Position numbers and translations under genes: made by a program | The notes under the pieces: generated by a model | What the model was told of the DNA's origin: nothing | Databases searched by the model: none | Seen by the model: the letters and a program-made list of their open reading frames with translations, nothing else | Origin: Noviherbaspirillum_A sp963522035 | Lineage (GTDB): Bacteria > Pseudomonadota > Gammaproteobacteria > Burkholderiales > Burkholderiaceae_D | Direction of reading: 5' to 3' | Length of the DNA: 14,068 nt | Assembly (NCBI GenBank): GCA_963522035.1 | Contig: CAUQYP010000105.1 | Location: 1-14,068 of the forward strand | In this document: positions 7,078 through 13,864 of the stretch, in pieces | How the letters are laid out: every line of letters starts with the position of its first letter | Numbering within the stretch: position 1 is the first letter of the stretch

Positions 7078-7724
7078 ACCGGGAAAAGCGCGATGAAATT
7101 TTCCGGCGCTTCCAGCAGGCCAATCCGCACCCGACCACCGAACTCGAGTACACCACGCCGTTCGAATTGCTGATTGCCGTGATCCTGTCGGCGCAGGCGA
7201 CCGATGTGTCGGTCAACAAGGCCATGCGCAAGCTGTTCCCGGTGGCGAATACGCCGGCGCAGATCCATGCGCTGGGCGTCGACGGCCTGATCCCCTACAT
7301 CCAGACCATCGGCCTGTACCGCAACAAGGCGAAAAACGTGGTCGAGACCTGCCGGATGCTGGTCGAGCTGCATGGCGGCGAAGTGCCACGCGACCGGGCC
7401 GCGCTGGAAGCCTTGGCGGGCGTGGGTCGCAAGACCGCCAATGTCATCCTCAACACGGCCTTCGGCGAGGTTGCAATCGCGGTGGACACCCATATCTTCA
7501 GGGTGTCCAACCGCACCGGCATCGCTCCCGGCAAGAATGTCGAGGAAGTTGAAAAGAAGCTGATGAAGTTTATTTCGCCGGTATTTCGCATGGACGCGCA
7601 CCACTGGCTGATCCTGCATGGCCGCTACACCTGCATTGCACGCAGCCCCCAGTGCTGGAACTGCATGATCGCCGACCTTTGCGAGTACCGGCTGAAAACC
7701 CCGCGGCCCGACAAGGCGGTCTGA
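7074..7724 (+). CDS. nth: Endonuclease III (DNA glycosylase/AP lyase)
   Basis: This 216-aa base-excision repair enzyme removes oxidised pyrimidines and cleaves at the abasic site. The helix-hairpin-helix LAGVGRKTANVI carries catalytic Lys120, and Asp138 lies in the AVDTHIFRV segment. The [4Fe-4S] cluster cysteines are 187, 194, 197 and 203 with the family C-x6-C-x2-C-x5-C spacing. These positions equal those I recall for the E. coli enzyme. The ATG overlaps the stop of the rsxB-like gene (ATGA), so translation is probably coupled. The pairing places a [4Fe-4S] enzyme beside an electron-transfer protein, but a direct functional link is only inferred. Confidence 0.97.
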   Translation: MNREKRDEIFRRFQQANPHPTTELEYTTPFELLIAVILSAQATDVSVNKAMRKLFPVANTPAQIHALGVDGLIPYIQTIGLYRNKAKNVVETCRMLVELHGGEVPRDRAALEALAGVGRKTANVILNTAFGEVAIAVDTHIFRVSNRTGIAPGKNVEEVEKKLMKFISPVFRMDAHHWLILHGRYTCIARSPQCWNCMIADLCEYRLKTPRPDKAV

Positions 7725-7778
7725 AGCATCCAGGCAGCCTACCCGCCAACCCGACATCGACAGGCATCGAGCACGACC

Positions 7779-8210
7779 ATGTTCAACCCATCACAGCACG
7801 ATGTGCGGCGCTTCTTTTGCGAGGCATACCGCAAGGAACGCAGCCATGAAATCCTGACGCCGCTGGAAGCGGTGGCCCGCGACTGGATCGTCCAGCATCC
7901 GGAATATGCCGATCATCTCGGTGACCTGGAACAGGCGCTGGCCGCCGACTTCAGCGTCGAGGGCGGTCAGCCCAACCCTTTTCTCCACCTGTCCATGCAC
8001 CTGTCGATCGCCGAGCAGGTGTCGATCGACCAGCCGCCCGGCATCCGTGCAGCCGCGCAGGCGCTGGCACAGCGGCTCGGCTCCGAGCACGACGCACATC
8101 ACCAAGTAATGGAATGCCTGGGCGAGATGATCTGGAATTCCCAGCGCAACGGCGCGCCGCCGGATGGCCCCGCCTACCTCGACTGCGTGCGCCGCCGCGC
8201 CGGACAATAA
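7779..8210 (+). CDS. DUF1841 family protein
   Basis: This 143-aa protein resembles the DUF1841 family, small cytosolic proteins of unknown function found in beta- and gammaproteobacteria. It begins MFNPSQHDVRRFF, with a central HP-x-YADHL stretch and a His-rich NPFLHLSMHLSIAEQ segment, followed by an HDAHHQVMECLGEM helix. The repeated histidines and acidic residues could bind metal, but no catalytic motif is established. No signal peptide or membrane segment is visible. It lies 54 nt after nth on the same strand, so it is probably the last gene of the rsxB-nth transcript. The ribosome site is weak. Confidence 0.85.
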   Translation: MFNPSQHDVRRFFCEAYRKERSHEILTPLEAVARDWIVQHPEYADHLGDLEQALAADFSVEGGQPNPFLHLSMHLSIAEQVSIDQPPGIRAAAQALAQRLGSEHDAHHQVMECLGEMIWNSQRNGAPPDGPAYLDCVRRRAGQ

Positions 8211-8226
8211 CGACAACTGCGCGCAC

Positions 8227-8250
8227 AAAAAAGCCACCTCGCGGTGGCTT
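8227..8250. terminator. Hairpin terminator between convergent genes, probably bidirectional
   Basis: AAGCCACC (8231-8238) and GGTGGCTT (8243-8250) pair around a TCGC loop. Six A residues before the stem (8227-8232) make a good T-run on the minus strand, while the plus strand has only TTT then GCG. It lies 16 nt after the DUF1841 stop and downstream of the minus-strand cytochromes. Confidence 0.75.
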
Positions 8251-8264
8251 TGCGTTCACGGATA

Positions 8265-8370
8265 TTCGTAGGGTGTAATAAGCGTCAGCGCATTACACCA
8301 TTTGCCGCTAACAGGTAATGCCTGCTCATCGACCGTGGTGTAATGCGCTTTGCTTATTACACCCTACGAA
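8265..8370. repeat. 106-bp nested palindromic repeat, MITE/REP-like
   Basis: The outer arms are a perfect 19-bp inverted repeat: TTCGTAGGGTGTAATAAGC (8265-8283) against 8352-8370. The inner arms are a perfect 13-bp inverted repeat: GCGCATTACACCA (8288-8300) against 8336-8348. They are separated from the outer arms by 4 and 3 nt. Each half also contains GGTGTAAT facing ATTACACC, so the motif occurs four times. The 35-nt centre holds a small CAGG/CCTG hairpin. The design recalls the GTAGGGTG...CACC palindromes scattered in many bacterial genomes (from memory). No ORF or transposase is present. It sits between convergent genes, where such elements are commonly tolerated. Confidence 0.8.
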
Positions 8371-8430
8371 CCTCGCTGAGGGGATCGTAGCCATCGAATT
8401 AATTCGGCACCTCGTGACTCGGGATTCGTA

Positions 8431-8781
8431 CTAGCGGCGCAGCACCAGCGAGCCAGGCAGGCTGCTCAGGTAAGCGGCAATATTCGTAATATCCTGGCGC
8501 GACAGCTGCTTGGCTTGCGCAGCCATGATCGCGTTGCCCCGGCCATTGGCGCCGTCCGCGCCGCGCTGGTAGGCCACCAGCGTGTGCGCGAGGTAATCGG
8601 CATGCTGTCCAGCCAGCTTCGGATAGCTCGGGTCGATCGGGCTGTTGTAATCCTTGCCATGGCATGAGGCGCAGTTGTATTTTTCAGCGGCGGCCTTGCC
8701 GGCGTTGATGTCGCCGGCAGCCTGTGCCGACAGGGACAGGCATGACAGGGCCAGCAGGGAGGATGCGGTAAGGAATTTCAT
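8431..8781 (-). CDS. Periplasmic class I cytochrome c (second of a tandem pair)
   Basis: This 116-aa exported cytochrome has a signal peptide (MKFLTASSLLALSCLSLSAQA) with probable cleavage near residue 21 or 22. One haem-binding motif, Cys37-Ala-Ser-Cys40-His41, is present. Met86 in GNAIMAAQAKQLS is the likely distal ligand, and the C-terminal helix reads DITNIAAYLSSLPG. It looks like one half of a cytochrome c4 or a c553-type protein and would carry electrons in the periplasm. I chose the ATG at 8781 because it starts the signal peptide and has GGAG 8 nt upstream. An in-frame ATG at 8796 adds five residues before it. The start is 11 nt after the stop of the preceding cytochrome gene. Confidence 0.92.
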   Translation of the reverse strand: MKFLTASSLLALSCLSLSAQAAGDINAGKAAAEKYNCASCHGKDYNSPIDPSYPKLAGQHADYLAHTLVAYQRGADGANGRGNAIMAAQAKQLSRQDITNIAAYLSSLPGSLVLRR

Positions 8782-8792
8782 GAAGGCTCCGG

Positions 8793-9113
8793 TCACTTCT
8801 GCTGCGCGTAATAGGCAGCAACGTCGGCGATGTCCTGGTCGGACAAGGCTGCTGCAATGCCACGCATGGACGGGTGCTTGCGCTCGCCCTTCTTGTACGC
8901 ATTCAGCGCGTTTTCGATGTACTTGGCGGACTGGCCACCCAGCATGGGCACCTGGTAGACCTCGGGGAAGGACGTCCTGTAGCCAGGAATGCCGTGGCAG
9001 CCGATACAGTTTTCAACCTTGTTTGCTGCCGTCTTCGTATTGCCTGTCTGGTCCGCGGCTGCGGCAAACTGGGCAATACCCGCAAGCGCGAGAAATGCGA
9101 ATAAGTTTTTCAT
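8793..9113 (-). CDS. Periplasmic class I cytochrome c (first of a tandem pair)
   Basis: This 106-aa exported cytochrome has a signal peptide (MKNLFAFLALAGIAQFAAAA) cleaved near residue 20. The haem motif is Cys36-Ile-Gly-Cys39-His40, the probable Met ligand is Met83 (HPSMRGIAAALS), and the C-terminal helix is DIADVAAYYAQQK. It shares the overall layout of the next gene, so the pair may descend from one duplication or from a split dihaem c4-type cytochrome. The longer frame upstream to 9284 has no signal peptide, so the ATG at 9113 is preferred although its ribosome site is poor. No oxidase or dehydrogenase gene lies nearby to name its partner. Confidence 0.92.
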   Translation of the reverse strand: MKNLFAFLALAGIAQFAAAADQTGNTKTAANKVENCIGCHGIPGYRTSFPEVYQVPMLGGQSAKYIENALNAYKKGERKHPSMRGIAAALSDQDIADVAAYYAQQK

Positions 9114-9217
9114 GGTAGCTGGGTAGTTAATGCGAAACTGGCCGGCGCTGGAGCGAGTCCTGGCTTCGACGCACCGAGATGGCGACCAAATGTTGCCTGT
9201 CCTGCCAAAACCGCTCG

Positions 9218-9246
9218 ATTCTACCCGAAGAGTATCAAAGCGTCCA
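9218..9246 (-). promoter_or_regulatory. Predicted promoter for the cytochrome c pair
   Basis: On the minus strand, TGGACG (9246-9241) and TAGAAT (9223-9218) are spaced by 17 bp. The -35 matches TTGACA at 4 of 6 positions and the -10 matches TATAAT at 5 of 6. The leader to the first cytochrome ATG would be about 100 nt. Confidence 0.45.
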
Positions 9247-9294
9247 CGTTGTATCGCCTCGGGCAGCGTCCGGGCAAGGCGCATCGCGCTCTTT

Positions 9295-9300
9295 TATAAT
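9295..9300 (+). promoter_or_regulatory. Consensus -10 box (TATAAT) upstream of the MFS gene
   Basis: A perfect TATAAT lies at 9295-9300, but the sequence 17 bp upstream (GGGCAA) is a poor -35. Transcription would begin near 9307, 27 nt before the possible leader ORF. Confidence 0.4.
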
Positions 9301-9333
9301 GCATGCCATAAAACCCATAACGGAGACCATGCA

Positions 9334-9444
9334 ATGCAGCCAGCAACAGGGCAGCGCTCTGCCGCCGCAGCCTTCGACACGGCAAGCCTGCACATCGTGA
9401 CCCGGCCGCTCGCAAGGCGCCAGCGCAGCCGGGCGGCCGCATGA
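9334..9444 (+). CDS. Possible 36-aa leader ORF overlapping the MFS start
   Basis: The ATG at 9334 has a GGAG site (9322-9325) at 8-nt spacing and opens a 36-codon frame, MQPATGQRSAAAAFDTASLH and on, ending in a basic RRQRSRAAA. Its TGA overlaps the MFS ATG (ATGA, 9441-9444). The MFS start itself has only a poor ribosome site, so translational coupling through this ORF is plausible. The peptide resembles nothing I know, and GC-rich DNA readily yields such frames. An alternative ATG at 9329 gives a 23-aa frame with too short a spacing. Confidence 0.35.
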   Translation: MQPATGQRSAAAAFDTASLHIVTRPLARRQRSRAAA

Positions 9445-10664
9445 GCATCGGACCTGCTGACGCGCCTCCCTCTTCCTTGCCGGACAGTGCAACGCTGCAG
9501 GCCAGCCGCAGCTGGGCCATGGTTGCGGTGGGGGCGCTGGTGATCATGGTCGTGGTCGTGTTCGCGCGCCTTTCCTACGGCTTCATCCTGCCCTTCATGC
9601 GCAGCGCGCTCGGGCTCAGCTACCAGCAGGCAGGCACGCTGGGCACCGCCAGCGCGCTGGGCTACCTGCTGCTGATCATGGTGGCCGGCATGTTCGCGTC
9701 GCGCTGGGGTGGCCGGCTGGCCGTGCTGTCGGGCGTCACCATGACCATGATTGGATTCAGCGGCCTGGCGCTGGCGTCGGACTACCGGGTGCTGGTGGGC
9801 CTGATGGCGCTGCTGGGCTTCGGCACCGCCTTTGCCTACACGCCGGTCATCTCCCTGCTGGCGGCCTGGTTCCCGGAGCGGCGCGGCGCCGTGATCGGCA
9901 TCGCCAATAGCGGTGTCGGCGTGGGCCTGCTGGTGTCCGGCGCGCTGGTGCCCGTACTGAATGCGGCCTATGCCGAAAGCGGATGGCGCATTGCATGGGC
10001 GCTGTTTGCGCTGACCGCGCTGGCAGCGCTGCTTGCCGGCTTTTTCCTGTTGCGCAATCCAGCGAGCGCCGGGCCGACCGGCTCGCGCAAGATCGACAAG
10101 GGCAAGGTTTTCCGCAACAGCCATGTGATCACGGTCGGCCTGTTGTACGGCATCGTCGGCATTACCTACATCGTGCAGGCAATCTTCATGTACAGCTTCG
10201 CGCTGGAGTCGGGCGTGCCGGCGCTGACCGCCGGCCGGCTGGCGGCGGCAAGCGGCGTCCTGTCGATTTTTTCCAGTCCCTGCTGGGGCTGGCTGTCCGA
10301 CCGCACCAGTCGCGCGCTGGTCCTGCGCATCTGCGTCAGCATGACACTGGCCGGCATCCTGATCCCGGTCGTCTCGCCGACGCTGGGCGGCTTTGCCGCG
10401 CATTTCCTGATCGTCGGCATCACGCTCTCGGGCATGTTCGGCGCCATCCTTGCGGCATCGACGGAAACGGTCGGGCCGCATGAAGCGCCGCTGGCTGTCA
10501 GTTTCGTCACGCTGTTCTATGCGGTCGGCCAGTTTGCCGGCCCGGCCGCCGCCGGCCTGCTGATCGAGCACGCGGGAGGCTTTCGCACCGCGTTCGCCGC
10601 CTGCTGCCTGGTGCTCGCGGCCGGCGTGCTGCTGACGATGCGGATGGGCCACAGGCACGGCTGA
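9441..10664 (+). CDS. MFS transporter, YbfB/YjiJ-like (MFS_4) family
   Basis: This 407-aa inner-membrane major facilitator superfamily protein has about 12 hydrophobic segments, the first beginning near residue 26 (AMVAVGALVIMVVVV). The following FARLSYGFILPFMR segment and the ASRWGGRLAVLSG loop between helices 2 and 3 suggest the YbfB/YjiJ group of putative sugar or drug transporters. The matching loop in the second half is WGWLSDRTSRALVLR. A central cytoplasmic loop carries SRKIDKGKVFRN. The substrate is unknown. The N-terminal 25 residues are Ala/Pro/Ser-rich and polar. It is divergent from the cytochromes and preceded by a possible leader ORF. No clear terminator follows. Confidence 0.88.
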   Translation: MSIGPADAPPSSLPDSATLQASRSWAMVAVGALVIMVVVVFARLSYGFILPFMRSALGLSYQQAGTLGTASALGYLLLIMVAGMFASRWGGRLAVLSGVTMTMIGFSGLALASDYRVLVGLMALLGFGTAFAYTPVISLLAAWFPERRGAVIGIANSGVGVGLLVSGALVPVLNAAYAESGWRIAWALFALTALAALLAGFFLLRNPASAGPTGSRKIDKGKVFRNSHVITVGLLYGIVGITYIVQAIFMYSFALESGVPALTAGRLAAASGVLSIFSSPCWGWLSDRTSRALVLRICVSMTLAGILIPVVSPTLGGFAAHFLIVGITLSGMFGAILAASTETVGPHEAPLAVSFVTLFYAVGQFAGPAAAGLLIEHAGGFRTAFAACCLVLAAGVLLTMRMGHRHG

Positions 10665-10778
10665 GCAACATGTGCCCGATCAACATGCAGCCGGGATCTT
10701 TCAGCCCGCCATCCGATCAAAAATGCAAAGCCCCCGCCGCTGGCCAGCCGCCGCGGCAACAATGTAAAGGACGGCGTC

Positions 10779-11120
10779 ATGGCAATCAGCACCGCGCAAC
10801 TGGAACAAATGAACGACAGGCTGCAGGCCCTGAAACTAAGCCTGGCACGGCATGAGCAGTCGCCCGATAGCCCGATCGACCCCAATGGCCAACTGGCGCA
10901 GATGGCGCTGGCCTGCGAGTTTCCCCTGCCCTCGCCCCTGACCGGACGTTCGCTGGCGGAGGAAGTCGAACGGAAGATCGCCAACGTCGGCGTGCTGATG
11001 GAGCGCGCGCGCCAGCACGAATCGCTGCCCCCGGAAATGCAGGTCGCGGCCGACCAGGAAAATACGATGATGGTGGACGACTACAAGGACAGCAACGTGG
11101 TCGACAAGGACCAGGCGTAG
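10779..11120 (+). CDS. Hypothetical protein, unrecognised
   Basis: I do not recognise this 113-aa protein. Residues 1-27 form a predicted amphipathic helix (AQLEQMNDRLQALKLSLARH). A Pro-rich middle follows (SPDSPIDPNG, EFPLPSPLTG), then a second charged helix at about 59-80 (LAEEVERKIANVGVLMERAR) and an acidic tail. There is one cysteine (46) and no signal peptide or membrane segment. The AAAGGA ribosome site 8 nt before the ATG and ordinary codon use support it as a real gene. It sits in the same direction 114 nt after the MFS gene and 85 nt before moxR. The helix-linker-helix pattern would fit a small structural or regulatory protein, but no function can be assigned. Confidence 0.7.
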   Translation: MAISTAQLEQMNDRLQALKLSLARHEQSPDSPIDPNGQLAQMALACEFPLPSPLTGRSLAEEVERKIANVGVLMERARQHESLPPEMQVAADQENTMMVDDYKDSNVVDKDQA

Positions 11121-11205
11121 GCGCCGCAGCCCGTTTGGTCGGATACCCGCAAGGAATTTCTCGCTTATACTCGTGGCACTCTTTTTTACATGACCACGAG
11201 GCATC

Positions 11206-12060
11206 ATGCGACCAGACAATCGCTTCACAGGCTCCGAGCAATACGTTGCCACCGACGACCTGAAACTTGCCGTCAACGCGGCAATGACACTGCAGCGCCC
11301 GCTGCTGATCAAGGGCGAGCCAGGCACCGGCAAGACCATGCTGGCCGAGGAAGTCGCGGCCGCGCTGAACATGCCGCTGATGCAGTGGCACATCAAGTCC
11401 ACCACCAAGGCGCAGCAGGGCCTGTACGAGTACGACGCGGTGTCCCGCCTGCGCGACTCGCAGCTGGGCGACGAGCGCGTCAAGGACATCCACAACTACA
11501 TCGTCAAGGGCGTGCTGTGGCAGGCCTTCACCGCCGACGAGCGCGTGGTGCTGCTGATCGACGAGATCGACAAGGCCGACATCGAGTTTCCGAACGACCT
11601 GCTGCGCGAACTCGACCGCATGGAATTCTATGTCTACGAGACCCGCGAGATGGTCAAGGCCAGGCATCGGCCGCTGGTCATCATCACGTCCAACAATGAA
11701 AAGGAATTGCCGGACGCCTTCCTGCGCCGCTGTTTCTTCCATTACATCAAGTTCCCGGACAAGGACACGATGGCGCAGATCGTCGAGGTCCACTTTCCCG
11801 ACCTGAAGAAGGAACTGCTGGCCAAGGCGCTCGAGACCTTCTATGAAGTGCGCGAGGTGAACGGCCTGAAGAAAAAGCCTTCCACGTCCGAGCTGCTGGA
11901 CTGGCTCAAGCTGCTGCTGGCCGAAGACATCCCGCCGGAAGCGTTGCGCACCAAGGACCCGAAGAGCGCCGTGCCGCCGCTGCATGGCGCGTTGCTGAAG
12001 AACGAGCAGGACGTGCACCTGTTCGAGCGCCTGGTCTTCATGTCGCGCAATAACCGGTAA
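11206..12060 (+). CDS. MoxR family AAA+ ATPase
   Basis: This 284-aa ATPase of the MoxR group acts in the cytosol as a chaperone-like remodelling enzyme, usually with a VWA-domain partner. Walker A GEPGTGKT is at 37-44, Walker B VVLLIDE at 114-120, the sensor-1 region ITSNNEKELPDAFLRR at 160-175, and candidate arginine-finger residues at 174-175. The C-terminal helical part carries an LLDWLKLLLAED segment. A GAGG site lies just before the ATG, and a possible -10 box TATACT lies at 11166-11171 without a clear -35. The GNAT gene begins 7 nt after its stop and the VWA gene follows, so all three probably share one transcript. The client protein is not evident. Confidence 0.93.
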   Translation: MRPDNRFTGSEQYVATDDLKLAVNAAMTLQRPLLIKGEPGTGKTMLAEEVAAALNMPLMQWHIKSTTKAQQGLYEYDAVSRLRDSQLGDERVKDIHNYIVKGVLWQAFTADERVVLLIDEIDKADIEFPNDLLRELDRMEFYVYETREMVKARHRPLVIITSNNEKELPDAFLRRCFFHYIKFPDKDTMAQIVEVHFPDLKKELLAKALETFYEVREVNGLKKKPSTSELLDWLKLLLAEDIPPEALRTKDPKSAVPPLHGALLKNEQDVHLFERLVFMSRNNR

Positions 12061-12067
12061 CAGCAAG

Positions 12068-12652
12068 ATGGCCTTCATCGAACCGGTGACGCTGACTGGC
12101 CGCCATGCGCAGCTCGAGCCGCTGGCGGCCGGCCATCACGATGCGCTGGTCGACGCCGCATCGGACGGCGAACTGTGGAAGCTCTGGTACACGTCGGTGC
12201 CGTCGCCGGAGACGATGCGCAGCTGGCTCGAAGCCGCGCTGTCCATGCGCGCGCACGACGAGCTGGCCTTTGTCATACGCGACCTGCGCGATGGCAGCAT
12301 CGTCGGCAGCACCCGTTACTTCCGGGTCGACGCGGCCAGCCGCCGGCTCGAGATAGGCCATACCTGGTATGCCCGGCGAGCGCAGCGCACCGGCATCAAC
12401 ACCGAGGCCAAGCTGCTGTTGCTGGGCCATGCGTTCGACGCGCTGAACTGCATCGCGGTGGAGTTTCGCACGCACTGGATGAACCACCAGTCGCGCGCGG
12501 CGATTGCGCGGCTGGGCGCGAAGCAGGACGGCGTCCTGCGCAATCACCAGCGCATGCCCGACGGCACCCTGCGCGACACGGTCGTGTTCTCGATCATCGA
12601 CGCGGAATGGCCGACCGTGAAGCGCCATTTGCAGTACAAACTCGAACGGTAA
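12068..12652 (+). CDS. GNAT family N-acetyltransferase (RimJ/RimL-like)
   Basis: This 194-aa acetyltransferase of the Acetyltransf_3/RimJ-RimL type would transfer acetyl from acetyl-CoA to an amine, such as a protein N-terminus or a small molecule. The acceptor is unknown. The fold markers are the GSTRYFRVDAASRRLEIGHTW strands (about 80-100), the acetyl-CoA loop RRAQRTGINTEAK (103-115), the helix LLLLGHAFDALNC, and the WMNHQSRAAIARLGAKQDG segment (137-155) with Asn139 and Ser142. It lies between moxR and the VWA gene with gaps of only 7 and 6 nt, has little ribosome site of its own, and is probably coupled to moxR translation. Acetylation of a MoxR/VWA client is an attractive but unproven idea. 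Confidence 0.88.
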   Translation: MAFIEPVTLTGRHAQLEPLAAGHHDALVDAASDGELWKLWYTSVPSPETMRSWLEAALSMRAHDELAFVIRDLRDGSIVGSTRYFRVDAASRRLEIGHTWYARRAQRTGINTEAKLLLLGHAFDALNCIAVEFRTHWMNHQSRAAIARLGAKQDGVLRNHQRMPDGTLRDTVVFSIIDAEWPTVKRHLQYKLER

Positions 12653-12658
12653 AACAGT

Positions 12659-13828
12659 ATGCTGATCGATTTCTTTTTTACGCTCAAAGACGCCAAGATC
12701 CCGGTCTCCATCAAGGAGTACCTGATCCTGATGGAAGCCATGCAGAAGCAGGTGATCGCCCCTTCGCTCGACGAGTTTTACTACCTGTCGCGGATGACGC
12801 TGGTAAAGGACGAAGCGCACTACGACAAGTTCGACAAGGCGTTCGGCCTCTATTTCAAGGGCATCGACACGATTTTCGAGAAGCACCCGGAAATTCCGCT
12901 GGACTGGCTGATGAAGCGCATCGAGCGCGAGCTGACCGACGAACAGCGCGCCGCCATCGAGAAGTTCGGCTACGACAAGCTGATGGACCGCCTGAAGGAG
13001 TTGCTTGCCGAGCAGAAGGAGAAGCACGAAGGCGGCAACAAGTGGATAGGCACCGGTGGCACCTCGCCGTTCGGCAACGGCGGCGAGAACCCGGAAGGCA
13101 TACGCATAGGCGGCGAAGGCGGCAAGCGCAGTGCGGTCAAGGTCTGGGAGTCGCGCGCCTATCGCGACTACGACAGCGAGCGCGAACTTGGCACCCGCAA
13201 CATCAAGGTGGCCTTGCGCCGGCTGCGCAAGTTCGCGCGCGAAGGCGCCGAGGATGAACTGGCGCTGGACGACACCATCCGCGCCACCGCCAACAACGCC
13301 GGCTACCTCGACATCAAGATGCAGCCGGAGCGCAAGAACAACATCAAGGTGCTGATGCTGCTGGACGTGGGCGGCACGATGGACGATCACATCGCCCGCA
13401 CCGAGGAACTGTTCTCGGCCTCGAAGACCGAGTTCAAGAACATGGAGTTCTACTACTTCCACAATTGCGTCTACGACTACCTGTGGAAGAACAACCGGCG
13501 CCGGCATGCCGAGCGTTTTCCGACATGGGACATCCTGCGCAAGTACACGCCGGACACCAAGCTGATCTTCGTTGGCGATGCCACGATGAGTCCGTACGAG
13601 ATATTGCAGCCGGGTGGCTCGGTCGAGTACAACAACGAGGAAGCCGGGGCCGAATGGCTGCAGCGCTTCACCCGCCAGTTTCCGAAGTTTGTGTGGCTTA
13701 ATCCGGAGCCGGAAGGCTTGTGGCAGTACCGGCAGTCGATTGCGGTGATCAAGCAGATCATGAACAACCGGATGTTCCCGTTGACAATCGAAGGGTTGGA
13801 GCGCGGGATGCGGTTGCTGAGCAAGTAG
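12659..13828 (+). CDS. VWA domain protein, CoxE-like (MoxR partner)
   Basis: This 389-aa protein pairs a helical N-terminal half (1-120), a Gly-rich linker (about 125-156, GGTSPFGNGGENPEG-like) and a C-terminal von Willebrand A domain from about residue 225. The metal site motif is degenerate: Asp236-Val-Gly-Gly-Thr240 in LMLLDVGGTMD replaces the usual D-x-S-x-S. Later VWA strands are KLIFVGDATMSP (301-312) and FPKFVWLNPEP (341-351). VWA proteins of this group act with MoxR ATPases in assembly or metal insertion of enzymes such as CO dehydrogenase (CoxE/CoxD), but no such client gene is nearby. The gene starts 6 nt after the GNAT stop and ends just before the right-hand dispersed repeat. Confidence 0.9.
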   Translation: MLIDFFFTLKDAKIPVSIKEYLILMEAMQKQVIAPSLDEFYYLSRMTLVKDEAHYDKFDKAFGLYFKGIDTIFEKHPEIPLDWLMKRIERELTDEQRAAIEKFGYDKLMDRLKELLAEQKEKHEGGNKWIGTGGTSPFGNGGENPEGIRIGGEGGKRSAVKVWESRAYRDYDSERELGTRNIKVALRRLRKFAREGAEDELALDDTIRATANNAGYLDIKMQPERKNNIKVLMLLDVGGTMDDHIARTEELFSASKTEFKNMEFYYFHNCVYDYLWKNNRRRHAERFPTWDILRKYTPDTKLIFVGDATMSPYEILQPGGSVEYNNEEAGAEWLQRFTRQFPKFVWLNPEPEGLWQYRQSIAVIKQIMNNRMFPLTIEGLERGMRLLSK

Positions 13829-13864
13829 CTCCTGTCGCGACTGGTGCCGGTGTGATGCCGTTGC

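Larger units (their letters stand above)
9114..9440. other. Divergent intergenic region between the cytochromes and the MFS gene
   Basis: This 327-bp gap holds a predicted minus-strand promoter for the cytochromes (9218-9246), a perfect TATAAT at 9295-9300 for the plus strand, and a possible 36-codon leader ORF reaching the MFS start. I see no RNA gene, and the other short open frames here lack ribosome sites. Confidence 0.5.

Noticed and set aside
9294..10658. A 454-codon open frame on the minus strand opposite the MFS gene
   Set aside because: Its product is a low-complexity mix of Arg, Gln, His, Gly and Ala with no domain, typical of the antisense of a GC-rich membrane-protein gene. The plus-strand MFS gene is clear.
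11174..11193. Possible sigma54 promoter before moxR (TGGCAC followed by TTTACA)
   Set aside because: The -24 half fits, but the essential GC of the -12 half is replaced by TA.
10786..12078. A 430-codon open frame on the minus strand opposite moxR and the hypothetical gene
   Set aside because: MoxR motifs are unambiguous on the plus strand, and the antisense frame has no domain or ribosome site.
12038..13507. A 489-codon open frame on the minus strand opposite the GNAT and VWA genes
   Set aside because: The plus-strand genes carry recognisable domains with tight operon spacing. The antisense product shows no motif and has a shadow-frame composition.
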